Translations under genes and position numbers: made by a program | Notes under the pieces: model-generated | What the model was told of the DNA's origin: nothing | Databases searched by the model: none | What the model saw: only the letters and a program-made list of their open reading frames with translations | Source: CAZDML01 sp964506645 | GTDB lineage: Bacteria > Elusimicrobiota > Elusimicrobia > 2-01-FULL-59-12 | NCBI GenBank assembly: GCA_964506645.1 | Contig: CAZDML010000039.1 | Coordinates: forward strand, 1-15,225 | Direction of reading: 5' to 3' | DNA: 15,225 nt | Part shown: piece after piece, positions 6,252 to 14,009 of the stretch | How the letters are laid out: every line of letters starts with the position of its first letter | Position numbering within the stretch: the stretch's first letter is position 1

Positions 6252-7325
6252 ATGGACGTTAAAGAACTTTTGCAGTTCATGGTCTCACAGAGCATTTCCG
6301 ATATTCACTTCAAGGCGGATACTGCGCCCCTGATTCGCCTGCATGGAAAACTGCTTTTCACGCAACAGGATCCGTTCAAAGGGGAAGTGATTAATGAGCT
6401 GGCGTATCACCTTATGAACGACGTTCATAAACAACGCTTCGAACAAGAAGGGGAACTGGATTTTTCCTACTCCCTGGATAAAGTCAGCCGTTTCCGGATC
6501 AACGTTTATCGGCAAAAAGGAACGATTGCGCTGTCACTGCGCGTGATCCCGCTGACGATTCGCACCTATGAAGATCTTCATCTGCCCTCCCCGTTCTTAC
6601 AAAAAATGTGTTCGCTGCCTTCCGGTCTTTTTCTTATTGCCGGCGTGACAGGCGCGGGAAAAACAACCACGCTTAACGCCATGGTGAATTACATTAATCA
6701 GAATTTCGCCTACAATATTATTACGATCGAAGATCCCGTTGAGTTCTATCATCGCGACATTAAGTCCTCCATCTCCCAGCGCGAAGTCGGCAGCGACACA
6801 GCCTCATTTAACACCGCGCTTAAGTACATTTTGCGTCAGGATCCGGATGTGATCGTGATCGGCGAAATGCGTGATCCGGAAACCATCATGGCGGCGATTA
6901 CGGCCGCAGAAACAGGCCATTTGGTCCTGTCCACCATTCATACGATGGACGCGCTGCAGACGATCCAAAGAATTGTGGACAGTTTTCCAGGATCGCACCA
7001 GGAGCAGGCTCGAACCGCTGTGGGCAACGTCCTGCGGGGAGTCTTTGCGCAGAAACTTCTCTCGACACAAGATGGGAAAGGGCAGGTTCCGTGTACCGAT
7101 CGTTTGGTGATGACGCCGTACATCCGCCAACTGATTGCGGAAGGAAAAATTGCAGAAGTTTACAGTGCGATGTCACGCGCGCAAAATGAAGGGATGACGA
7201 CGTTCGACCAAGATCTGATTCGATTGTGCAAAGAAAATCTCATCACGACGGAAGCAGCGATTGCACAATCGTCACGGCCTGATAATTTGTTATCGATGCT
7301 GCAGGGCATTTCCGTCAAATTTTAG
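6252..7325 (+). CDS. pilT: Type IV pilus retraction ATPase PilT
   Basis: This 357-residue hexameric secretion ATPase should power pilus retraction (twitching motility, DNA uptake) at the inner-membrane base of the pilus. All family motifs are present: Walker A GVTGAGKT (131-138), the Asp box ITIEDPVEF (157-165), Walker B DVIVIGEMRD (199-208) and the His box TGHLVLSTIHTMDA (221-234). C-terminal PilT signatures are also present: YIRQLIAEGK (290-299, the AIRNLIRE-like segment) and GMTTFDQDL (314-322). The length is typical of PilT, and the retained AIRNLIRE-like segment argues against PilU. GGGAGG at 6241-6246 precedes the ATG by five bases. No pilus assembly gene is seen nearby; the next gene, 18 bases on, is of unknown function and might be an accessory partner. 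Confidence 0.94.
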   Translation: MDVKELLQFMVSQSISDIHFKADTAPLIRLHGKLLFTQQDPFKGEVINELAYHLMNDVHKQRFEQEGELDFSYSLDKVSRFRINVYRQKGTIALSLRVIPLTIRTYEDLHLPSPFLQKMCSLPSGLFLIAGVTGAGKTTTLNAMVNYINQNFAYNIITIEDPVEFYHRDIKSSISQREVGSDTASFNTALKYILRQDPDVIVIGEMRDPETIMAAITAAETGHLVLSTIHTMDALQTIQRIVDSFPGSHQEQARTAVGNVLRGVFAQKLLSTQDGKGQVPCTDRLVMTPYIRQLIAEGKIAEVYSAMSRAQNEGMTTFDQDLIRLCKENLITTEAAIAQSSRPDNLLSMLQGISVKF

Positions 7326-7343
7326 CGCAGGAAAGGTATTCAA

Positions 7344-8171
7344 ATGGCTGGACCCGATCCACACGGCGATCAACGCATTGAAGAATTGCTCTCGCAACTG
7401 CAGGGCATTTTCTCCAAACTCTCAACCAGCGATCAGGCAGAATCCCAGGAAAAGGAAAATTTGCCAGCCTCCTCTTCCGGCACACCTGCACCGGCGCTCA
7501 TTGAACATCTCTCGGAAGCCGATGCGGCAGTCCCTGTTCCATTGCCAGTACCCACGCCGGCTCCTGTGCCCGTTCCACCCCCTGTTTCTATGGAGCCGCC
7601 GCCTGCACAACCCGCTGCTCCGACTCCAACACCCGCACCCGTTGCCGATATCCCCGAGCTTCCGCCAGCGCCAGCACCCGCGGCTCCTGTTTTTGAACCG
7701 GCCACCGCGCACACAGAAGTGTCGCCGGCATCCCCCGCAACACCACCGGCTATGGATGATGACACAACCATCCGCGTAGCCATCTGCTATCCGGAAGAAA
7801 ATGAAAACGAACTTAAAACACTATCCCAGAAGCTCGAAACGCTGACACCCAAATTTACGAAAGTCTCTTTCAAGCTGGCCGTACGCATGGTGACCTCCTA
7901 CAAACCCAAGGCCACCGATTGGAGCGAAGAATTTTTTGCCCAAGCACAAGCGCAACGCATCCGCGCTTATTTCTTTATCGTGCCGCGGCCGATGGAAGAA
8001 GCCAAGCGCAAAGCGCTGGCAGCGACCTTGGAAAAATTTGGAATTTACTACCAGGAGGTGCCGCTCGTTTCGATCGAAAAACGCGCTTTTTATATGGACT
8101 TACTCTTGGGCCTTGTGTTCTTCTTCGACAGCCATGGCCTCTCTCCCAAGCCCCCGACGGAAGGGGCCTAG
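7344..8171 (+). CDS. Pro/Ala-rich protein with unrecognised C-terminal domain, downstream of pilT
   Basis: No family is recognised for this 275-residue soluble protein. Residues 1-45 form a short, probably helical N-terminus (RIEELLSQLQGIFSKLS). Residues about 50-145 are a low-complexity linker with many P-V-P, P-A-P and P-T-P units. Residues about 150-270 form a compact mixed alpha/beta domain beginning IRVAICYPEENENELKTL and ending in a hydrophobic helix AFYMDLLLGLVFFFDSHGL. There is no signal peptide or clear membrane segment. AGGAAAGG (7329-7336) precedes the ATG, and the 18-base gap after pilT puts it in the same operon. A pilus-associated adaptor is a guess from position. Such long Pro-rich linkers usually tether domains rather than catalyse. 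Confidence 0.8.
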   Translation: MAGPDPHGDQRIEELLSQLQGIFSKLSTSDQAESQEKENLPASSSGTPAPALIEHLSEADAAVPVPLPVPTPAPVPVPPPVSMEPPPAQPAAPTPTPAPVADIPELPPAPAPAAPVFEPATAHTEVSPASPATPPAMDDDTTIRVAICYPEENENELKTLSQKLETLTPKFTKVSFKLAVRMVTSYKPKATDWSEEFFAQAQAQRIRAYFFIVPRPMEEAKRKALAATLEKFGIYYQEVPLVSIEKRAFYMDLLLGLVFFFDSHGLSPKPPTEGA

Positions 8172-8177
8172 GTTTTC

Positions 8178-8193
8178 TGGGCCTAAGGGCCCA
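8178..8193 (+). other. Small perfect hairpin after the pilT operon
   Basis: TGGGCC-TAAG-GGCCCA is a perfect six-base stem with a four-base loop, seven bases after the stop of the Pro-rich gene. It is followed by TATAAAAT rather than a T-tract, so it is not a standard intrinsic terminator. It may stabilise the mRNA 3' end, or the AT-rich tail may belong to a promoter for the next gene. Confidence 0.35.
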
Positions 8194-8249
8194 TATAAAA
8201 TCGGTCCTCGTCTATCGCCCTTCTCCGTGGTATCCTTAATAAGTTCGCT

Positions 8250-10526
8250 ATGAGCAAAGAATTCGTACGTTTAACTGCTGTTTTTCTTGTTTTTACGCTC
8301 CTGGGAAGTGACCCTTCTTGGGCGGCACTTGCATCGCCCGCACCGATACCTCCCACGCATGCTCTGGACCACCGGTCATCCCTATTTTCTTCTGAAGTAC
8401 TCGTTGCAACAATGCTCATCGGCTGGAAATCAGGCCTTCTAAGCGCCCACCTGATGAAGGATATTGGACACTCTATCGCTTCGACAACGACGGCACACCC
8501 GATGTCAATCGTTTTAGTTGCCGGGATCATCCTGGGTAGCCTGACAATGGCTATTCCGCCTAATCGCAAAAAAGACGACTTCAAGATAGGTCTCGGAAGT
8601 AAAACACCCTTTAAGACAAAAGTTCGTTTATACATCCGAAACAAACTCGAGGAGTTCCATAACACCCCGATTCAAACCAAACAACATGCAGTAGGCGTAA
8701 CTCTCGCTTTAGCAGCGCTCGTTTATGTGATGTCCTGGTTGGCGAGCACCATTGATCAGCGCACTGTCCTTCCCTTCCTGGGCGTAGTCGGTTTAATACT
8801 CGTGGTAAATCGCATTAACGCCGCGATGCTGGATCACCAGCGAAGAGTGAATTACGTGACAAAGCTCAGCAACTTAGACATCTTTCAAGATCGTTTACGC
8901 GCCATGTTTTATCGTGCAGAAGGAGATAGTTCCAAGCCCGGATTGAATCGACGCGCACCGCTCATGCTGATTCAAATGGATATGACGGGGCTCAAAGCCT
9001 TTAACGAGATCGTTTCCCGAGATCCAAACACACAAAAACAGGTTTCAGGTTCAAACGAATACGGCAATGAAGCACTTCGCAATACGGCCCATGTTCTGAG
9101 AGATGCGGTTAAATCATGGGGGGTAGATGCGCAGGCCTTCCATACCGGCGGCGACGAATTTGCGATTCTTGCGCGTATTCAGAATGTGCCTAAAGCACTT
9201 GAATTGCTTGGAAGGCTCTATGAGGATCCTCGAATAAAACCCCTTTTACTAAAAGATCCTAGAGACCCCAACAAAAAGACATTGGCAGGAACAATCCGTA
9301 TGGGGATTGCCATGAGTCGGAGACCTGGGCAAACGCGAGAGAATTTACTGCGAGAAGCAGACATCGCTCTTCGCATATCCAAAAGCATGGGCAAGTCGAT
9401 GGGAGACTCACCCACACTTACAAATAATATCGACACCATTACGGTCTATCCTTTTATTTTTCAAGAAGGACGTGAAGACATCGATGCCCAGCGCGTCGCT
9501 CATCGCGTTCTCATAGAGTTGGGGGACAGTCTCTCCCCAGAGATTAAAGAGTTAACCATCAATTCCGTTCGCGAAGCGAGCGCTTCCCGTCGACAGTCTA
9601 TTCATCAAATGCCAGAATACCTTGGCACAATCTCTGATACGGCGCTGGCTGTTGAAGAATTTCTAGCCCATAAAAATCCTCCATCCCCCGAGGAGTTACT
9701 CAATCTTCTCTCATTGCTCCAGCACACTGAAGCGGAGCCAATACAATCAACACGTCCCACAGCTGCAGCACGGATGACGGAGCAACAGCTTTTCTACCAA
9801 GCGCATCGCATGTCGGCACCCGAACAAAAATATGACGCTATTCGTGCGTTGGCCGACGCAATGGTTGCTAAAGAGATGGATCCAGCCCCTGTGATGAACA
9901 CCATTGATCTGCTGATCAAAAGGCTCAATGGAAAATTATCCATCCAATCGGCGGAGCGTGTTCTAAACAAAGCCTTAGAAAAGTCGCATGCGATGGTCCT
10001 TCAAGGCATCGACCCTACGCCCGGTTTCCGCAATGCCTTACACGCCCTCGATAGCACCACGCTAGCAGGCGTATTGCAAGTGATCGATCAGGCCGACAAG
10101 GATCAACGTTCTGCGCTACTCTGGCTTGAAAATATCGTGCCGACCTTGGCGGGAGCATTCCTCTTGGCCTACCAGGGGCACAATTCTTTATTGACCGCAT
10201 GGAGTGCTGTCGTCGCAGCCATCATTACACATGAATTGGGGCATTGGCTCTTCACACCCTCCAAGAAAGATTCACTTTCTATCACACGCGAGGGGATATT
10301 CATTCACACAGGAGGCCTTCCGCTGGCGGAGGCGATGGGGCCCGGGCTTGGATTGGTCTCGGGAGTTGCTCTGCTATTGACAGGCATACCCCCACTCGTG
10401 GGAACTGTTTTCATCATCCTGAACGGTCTTTCACTGATCAGCACCCAAAAATGGACAGGACGTTCCAGCGACGGCGACCGTTTAGGTCTTCCTCAAGCCC
10501 TCGGTGCACTGGCCTCCGCCGCATAA
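8250..10526 (+). CDS. Membrane GGDEF protein fused to a site-2-protease-like (HELGH) domain
   Basis: This 758-residue protein starts with a signal-like helix (5-26), then hydrophobic segments near 85-103, 146-165 and 172-189 (and possibly 48-66). A GGDEF domain follows (about 200-390). The metal-binding D244 sits in MDMTGLKAFNE, the signature is G300-G-D-E-F304, and a LLREADIALRISKSMGKS tail matches the family; no RxxD inhibitory site precedes the signature. A helical linker (about 400-625) leads to a C-terminal membrane domain with H661-E-L-G-H665 in a hydrophobic helix. Further hydrophobic segments are followed by N725 and D741-G742, resembling the N...DG second motif of M50 site-2 proteases but more widely spaced. 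A diguanylate cyclase coupled to intramembrane proteolysis is possible. Topology is unsettled. No Shine-Dalgarno precedes the ATG. Confidence 0.82.
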   Translation: MSKEFVRLTAVFLVFTLLGSDPSWAALASPAPIPPTHALDHRSSLFSSEVLVATMLIGWKSGLLSAHLMKDIGHSIASTTTAHPMSIVLVAGIILGSLTMAIPPNRKKDDFKIGLGSKTPFKTKVRLYIRNKLEEFHNTPIQTKQHAVGVTLALAALVYVMSWLASTIDQRTVLPFLGVVGLILVVNRINAAMLDHQRRVNYVTKLSNLDIFQDRLRAMFYRAEGDSSKPGLNRRAPLMLIQMDMTGLKAFNEIVSRDPNTQKQVSGSNEYGNEALRNTAHVLRDAVKSWGVDAQAFHTGGDEFAILARIQNVPKALELLGRLYEDPRIKPLLLKDPRDPNKKTLAGTIRMGIAMSRRPGQTRENLLREADIALRISKSMGKSMGDSPTLTNNIDTITVYPFIFQEGREDIDAQRVAHRVLIELGDSLSPEIKELTINSVREASASRRQSIHQMPEYLGTISDTALAVEEFLAHKNPPSPEELLNLLSLLQHTEAEPIQSTRPTAAARMTEQQLFYQAHRMSAPEQKYDAIRALADAMVAKEMDPAPVMNTIDLLIKRLNGKLSIQSAERVLNKALEKSHAMVLQGIDPTPGFRNALHALDSTTLAGVLQVIDQADKDQRSALLWLENIVPTLAGAFLLAYQGHNSLLTAWSAVVAAIITHELGHWLFTPSKKDSLSITREGIFIHTGGLPLAEAMGPGLGLVSGVALLLTGIPPLVGTVFIILNGLSLISTQKWTGRSSDGDRLGLPQALGALASAA

Positions 10527-10529
10527 GTA

Positions 10530-10558
10530 TTGATTCCATCGCAGAACCTTTGTTGAAT
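10530..10558 (+). promoter_or_regulatory. Candidate sigma70-type promoter before the small membrane protein gene
   Basis: TTGATT (10530-10535) and TTGAAT (10553-10558) are four-of-six matches to the -35 and -10 consensus with the ideal 17-base spacer. The -10 ends ten bases before the ATG at 10569, which has no Shine-Dalgarno, so the predicted mRNA would be leaderless or nearly so. Confidence 0.35.
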
Positions 10559-10568
10559 AGTGCCCATT

Positions 10569-10943
10569 ATGAACCTTAAAGAAAAAATGCCGACCTTCGC
10601 TGCCTATTTCGAAAAGCGTCGCGCCGCAAAGATGAACCAGCTTCCCAAACACTTGCGCCCGCTGTCGCAGTGGCCTATTCGTTTTCAGGTCATGCTCAAC
10701 ACCGCTCTGATTTTGACCCTGTGCTGGCTGATGCTTAACCAGGATGAATTTATAACGGAAGCCGCCCCAGCCATGGTCATGGTAGTCTGTTTCCTCCTCT
10801 TGATCTTCTCTCTGATCGAAGCCTTTCAGCTACGCAACAAATATCAGAAGGTTCCTGGTGAACGTCTGGCCAAAATCAATATGTGGCTGATGGGTATTGC
10901 ATTTCTAACCTGGGTAGGCGCCATTATCAGCTTCCTGCCTTAA
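10569..10943 (+). CDS. Small three-TM membrane protein of unknown function
   Basis: This 124-residue protein is not recognised. A basic, cytoplasmic-looking N-terminus (about 1-37, rich in Lys/Arg and Pro) is followed by three hydrophobic helices: 40-56, 66-87 and 103-122. The last one ends the protein. The ATG at 10569 is chosen; a GTG at 10560 in the same frame would add three residues, and neither has a Shine-Dalgarno. It lies 42 bases after the GGDEF/HELGH gene on the same strand, so it could be a substrate or subunit of that membrane protein, but only position suggests this. Confidence 0.65.
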   Translation: MNLKEKMPTFAAYFEKRRAAKMNQLPKHLRPLSQWPIRFQVMLNTALILTLCWLMLNQDEFITEAAPAMVMVVCFLLLIFSLIEAFQLRNKYQKVPGERLAKINMWLMGIAFLTWVGAIISFLP

Positions 10944-10971
10944 CAGCATATCTCCTTCAACTTTTCATAGC

Positions 10972-10977
10972 TATAAT
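10972..10977 (+). promoter_or_regulatory. Perfect -10 hexamer before the SGNH hydrolase gene
   Basis: TATAAT ends seven bases before the ATG at 10985, and no Shine-Dalgarno is present, so the transcript would begin at the start codon. No good -35 lies at 16-18 bases; TTAACA at 10940-10945 is too far upstream. Confidence 0.35.
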
Positions 10978-10984
10978 CCGTTTC

Positions 10985-11908
10985 ATGCTCAGATCTGCCC
11001 TCTTTCGCAGTCTCAGTATCGTTGTGTCCTTGTTCCTGAGCCTTGCTGTCGCTGAAGTCATTCTCCGCCTATCGCACCGTATTCCGCTGCTTATCGATGA
11101 ACGCAATACCTTGTACCGCTACGACGCGTTGCTGGGGTGGTCCCCTTTGCCACATGTACAAGGCCTGCTGAAAGGATCCCGCCATGTTCACGTTTCACAC
11201 AATGCGCAGGGGTTTCGCGATCGTGATCATCTTGAAACCAAGCAACCTGTTTTACTTGTCCTCGGGGACTCGTTTGTCTATGGATACGATGTCGAGGCGG
11301 GGGAACGGTTTACAGATCTTCTGCAACAGAGATTGCCGTCCTGGGATATTTACAACCTGGGCGTCAGCGGGTATGGGACAGACCAGGAATATATTCTACT
11401 GAAGCAGGTCCTGCCGAACGTGAAGCCGACCCGTGTTCTGCTGGTGTTCTGCCAGAACGATACAGAAGACAACACCACCAACAAGCGTTACGGATATTAC
11501 AAACCCTACTTTATTGCCCATGAGAATCAGCTGGAACTGCAGGGCGTCCCCGTTCCACGCGGAGTGCGCTACTCTGTAGCGGCTCATCCGCTGCTTTTTA
11601 AAAGCCGCCTGGTGACAGCACTCGTGCGCGCCTGGATCACGGCACACGCGCCCGTCGCGACAGTCACGAATCCCACTATTCCTTTGCTCCTTTCAATGAA
11701 ACAGTACTTGGCGACCCATCACGTCGACTTTAAAATTGGATTTATCCATATGACGCAGCCTCAAAAGAAATTTTGTCATCAAATCGGGTTGTCCTGCGTG
11801 GACCTCCATTCGGATCACGTCTATCCCGATTATGGCAGCCACTGGACTCCGGAAGGCCACCGGGAGATTGCCGAACAGCTCTATCCCGTACTTCGAAAAG
11901 CATCATGA
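10985..11908 (+). CDS. Membrane-anchored SGNH/GDSL-type hydrolase
   Basis: This 307-residue protein has one N-terminal hydrophobic helix (9-28), which acts as a signal anchor, and a periplasmic or extracellular SGNH hydrolase domain. Block I is VLGDSF with the nucleophile S96, block II is NLGVSGYGT (124-132, oxyanion Gly), block III is FCQND with N158, and the C-terminal block is GSHWTPEGH with the catalytic H286. Such enzymes deacylate or acylate sugars and lipids; the substrate cannot be told. The ATG at 10985 is chosen because it places the hydrophobic helix at the N-terminus; an in-frame upstream ATG at 10883 lies inside the previous gene. The stop overlaps the start of the next gene (ATGA), implying joint action on an envelope glycan. 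Confidence 0.85.
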   Translation: MLRSALFRSLSIVVSLFLSLAVAEVILRLSHRIPLLIDERNTLYRYDALLGWSPLPHVQGLLKGSRHVHVSHNAQGFRDRDHLETKQPVLLVLGDSFVYGYDVEAGERFTDLLQQRLPSWDIYNLGVSGYGTDQEYILLKQVLPNVKPTRVLLVFCQNDTEDNTTNKRYGYYKPYFIAHENQLELQGVPVPRGVRYSVAAHPLLFKSRLVTALVRAWITAHAPVATVTNPTIPLLLSMKQYLATHHVDFKIGFIHMTQPQKKFCHQIGLSCVDLHSDHVYPDYGSHWTPEGHREIAEQLYPVLRKAS

Positions 11909-13332
11909 AAACTCCGCGCCCAGTTCAGCCGACCCCGCTCCTGCCCTGCGTTTTACTCACTCTGTTGGGTGGATGTCTCCGCTTTTATCATCTGGGAGAG
12001 CAGAGCCTGTGGTTTGATGAAGTTCTCACTGTCATGGATGCGTCCCGCCCGTTTCATGACATCTCGCGCACTGTACTGGCATCTCCGCCGCTGTATCACT
12101 ATATCGTTCGCTGTTTTTACCTGCTTTTTGGCAAGGATGACTTCTGGTTGCGCGTGCCCTCTGCTTTTTTCGGAACCCTCACGCTGCCCTTGGCCTACTA
12201 CGTCCTGTACAAACTCTGGGGCCGCACCGCAGCATTGTGGGGAACTCTCGTCTGGACCGTATCCCCCTTTGCCGTTCTCTACTCGCGTGAACTGCGGATG
12301 TATTCGCTGGTCCCCTTGGAAGCTCTGGGCGCACTCTACTACTGGAATCGGGCTCTTCAGGATAATGAAACTAACCATTGGCTTTCATTTTCATTCTGGA
12401 TGTTGCTTGGCCTGTATACACACAATTGGTTTCTATTTTTTGGACTGGGACTGGTTATTGAAGGGGGATTTTATGCCGTCAAACACCGACGCATTGTTCG
12501 TAAAGGGCTCTACAGCTTTGGCGCTCTTTTTCTTTTTTATATTCCATGGCTGCCGTCTCTGGTCCGACAAGCCAACACCGACTGCTTCGGGCAGAATCAT
12601 GTCGGCTTGCTTCATCATCTGCATCGCATGGCCGCGGCCTTTTCAGGGATGCTCGTCCCACACGGACTGGCCTGGGTACAAGCGGATTTCGCTCTGACCC
12701 GCTCCATCGGTATCAGCCTGGCACTTTTTCTATTTTTAAGAGGACTTCTCAAACAGGGGGAGGGGGACAACACCGTCCAGCGCTTGGCGATTGCTGGCGG
12801 TTTCCTTCCACTTTTTTTTGCATTTCTGGGGCAGACGGTCTACAAAGATATCGCACTCTATGCCAATCGTTATACGATCATTGTCTTTCCTACCTTTGTG
12901 ATGGTACTGGCTCGCGCGCTGCGGCCACGATCGGAACCTCGGCACCGATGGATGGTCCTAGCCACTGGGATTTGGATAGGCTGTCAACTGCATCCGCTCC
13001 TTGCGTACTACCGCAACTATTCCAAAGCCCCCTGGAAACAAATTGCGCACCTTTTAACGCAGCAGGCCCAGCCCACCGATGCCCTGTGCTGGAAGGGTGT
13101 CGATGCCTATGATCGCACCTCCCTGTCGTACTATCTCGACCCATCGCTAAAAACGTGGGACAGCTTCGATGGGATCGACCCCAACATCGAGCGACTTTTC
13201 CTGCCTGTCCATACAATGGATGCGCTTGAAGCTGTCCAAAAAATCCCGCCGTCGTGGAAGATGATTGCCTGGGCGGATGCCCCCAAAGAAACGCTGCTCC
13301 TGCTGGAGCGACACAGTGGGAAATTTCAATAA
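11905..13332 (+). CDS. GT39/ArnT-like membrane glycosyltransferase
   Basis: This 475-residue polytopic membrane protein belongs to the GT-C fold PMT/ArnT-like group that transfers sugars from polyprenyl-phosphate donors to periplasmic acceptors. After the first TM (about 11-28) comes the catalytic-loop motif QSLWFDE, with acidic D38-E39. LASPPLYHYIVRCFYLLFG (58-76), LRVPSAFFGTLTLPLAYY (82-99) and SPFAVLYSRELRMYSL are characteristic of the group. Several further TMs are followed by a C-terminal soluble part (about 390-475). The ATG overlaps the stop of the SGNH hydrolase gene, so the pair is probably translated together. The acceptor (lipid A, teichoic-type polymer, protein or O-antigen) is unknown. 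Confidence 0.85.
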   Translation: MKTPRPVQPTPLLPCVLLTLLGGCLRFYHLGEQSLWFDEVLTVMDASRPFHDISRTVLASPPLYHYIVRCFYLLFGKDDFWLRVPSAFFGTLTLPLAYYVLYKLWGRTAALWGTLVWTVSPFAVLYSRELRMYSLVPLEALGALYYWNRALQDNETNHWLSFSFWMLLGLYTHNWFLFFGLGLVIEGGFYAVKHRRIVRKGLYSFGALFLFYIPWLPSLVRQANTDCFGQNHVGLLHHLHRMAAAFSGMLVPHGLAWVQADFALTRSIGISLALFLFLRGLLKQGEGDNTVQRLAIAGGFLPLFFAFLGQTVYKDIALYANRYTIIVFPTFVMVLARALRPRSEPRHRWMVLATGIWIGCQLHPLLAYYRNYSKAPWKQIAHLLTQQAQPTDALCWKGVDAYDRTSLSYYLDPSLKTWDSFDGIDPNIERLFLPVHTMDALEAVQKIPPSWKMIAWADAPKETLLLLERHSGKFQ

Positions 13333-13457
13333 CTGGTCGCCCTGTTACACTCGAGCTTTATCACGATACGCTGATGGCCGCGCATGTTCTGACTGCACAC
13401 CATAGGGCCATTTTTAACTATGATCCTCTGAGGCTGAAGAAGGGAGAGGAGAAAACC
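13333..13457 (+). promoter_or_regulatory. Gap before tag with a possible promoter
   Basis: This 125-base gap has no RNA gene or clear terminator. TATGAT at 13419-13424 (five of six to the -10 consensus) with TGCACA at 13394-13399 (19-base spacer) could drive tag with a leader of about 25-30 bases, which contains the AGGAG ribosome site at 13447-13451. The tag reading frame stays open through this gap, with an ATG at 13374, but the conserved Tag N-terminus argues against an extension. Confidence 0.3.
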
Positions 13458-14009
13458 ATGAAACGCTGCGATTGGGCCAACGGTGACCCGCTGATGCAGG
13501 TCTACCATGATGAGGAATGGGGTGTTCCGCTGCATGACGACAAAAAGCTATTTGAATTTATCATTCTGGATGGGGCACAGGCGGGACTGAGCTGGCGCAC
13601 TATTTTGTACCGAAGAGAAGGCTACCGCAAAGCGTTTCATAACTTTAATGCCAAGCGCGTCGCCGCGATGACGCCAAAAGATCAGGCTCGGCTTATGAAG
13701 GATACTGGGATTATTCGGAATCGCTTAAAAATCCGCTCTACGATTCAAAATGCGCAGGCGTTTCTGAAAGTTCAAAAAGAATTCGGGACCTTTGATCGCT
13801 ACATCTGGAGCTTTGTAAAAGGGAAAAGGATTGTCCACCGCACCGATGCCTATCGGAAACTACCCACAACCTCCCCAGAATCTGATGCCATGAGCAAAGA
13901 CTTGCGCAAACGCGGCTTTAACTTTGTGGGGTCCACCATCTGTTACGCCTTCATGCAGGCGGCGGGGATGGTCGATGACCACCAAATCGACTGTTTCCGA
14001 TCCCGATGA
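13458..14009 (+). CDS. tag: DNA-3-methyladenine glycosylase I (Tag)
   Basis: This 183-residue base-excision enzyme should remove 3-methyladenine from alkylated DNA. It aligns with E. coli Tag without gaps over the N-terminus: MKRCDW at the start, YHDEEWGVPLHDDKKLFEF (16-34), QAGLSW (41-46) and GFNFVGSTICYAFMQAAGMV near the end. The four zinc ligands C4, H17, H175 and C179 are present, as are Y16 and W46. The catalytic-pocket Glu38 of E. coli is Asp here (LDG instead of LEG). GGAG four to eight bases before the ATG supports the start. The stop overlaps the start of the next gene (ATGA), which is an odd partner for a repair gene. Confidence 0.94.
   Translation: MKRCDWANGDPLMQVYHDEEWGVPLHDDKKLFEFIILDGAQAGLSWRTILYRREGYRKAFHNFNAKRVAAMTPKDQARLMKDTGIIRNRLKIRSTIQNAQAFLKVQKEFGTFDRYIWSFVKGKRIVHRTDAYRKLPTTSPESDAMSKDLRKRGFNFVGSTICYAFMQAAGMVDDHQIDCFRSR

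Noticed and set aside
7422..7783. Two minus-strand open frames rich in Gly and Ala/Arg opposite the Pro-rich gene
   Set aside because: They arise from the repetitive codons of the Pro/Ala linker on the plus strand and have no start signals.
8178..8193. Hairpin as an intrinsic terminator for the pilT operon
   Set aside because: The stem is only six bases and is followed by TATAAAAT rather than a T-tract, so termination here is not supported.
10883..10984. Extended N-terminus of the SGNH hydrolase from an ATG at 10883
   Set aside because: The extension overlaps the preceding gene and moves the signal-anchor helix away from the N-terminus; the ATG at 10985 follows a TATAAT box.
11773..11904. 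Longer N-terminus of the GT39-like protein from 11773
   Set aside because: It overlaps the conserved C-terminal SGNH catalytic block; the ATG at 11905 gives the usual start with the stop-start overlap.
13254..13457. Tag start upstream at 13254 or 13374
   Set aside because: The Tag family begins M-x-R-C-x-W, which matches the ATG at 13458 with a good ribosome site.
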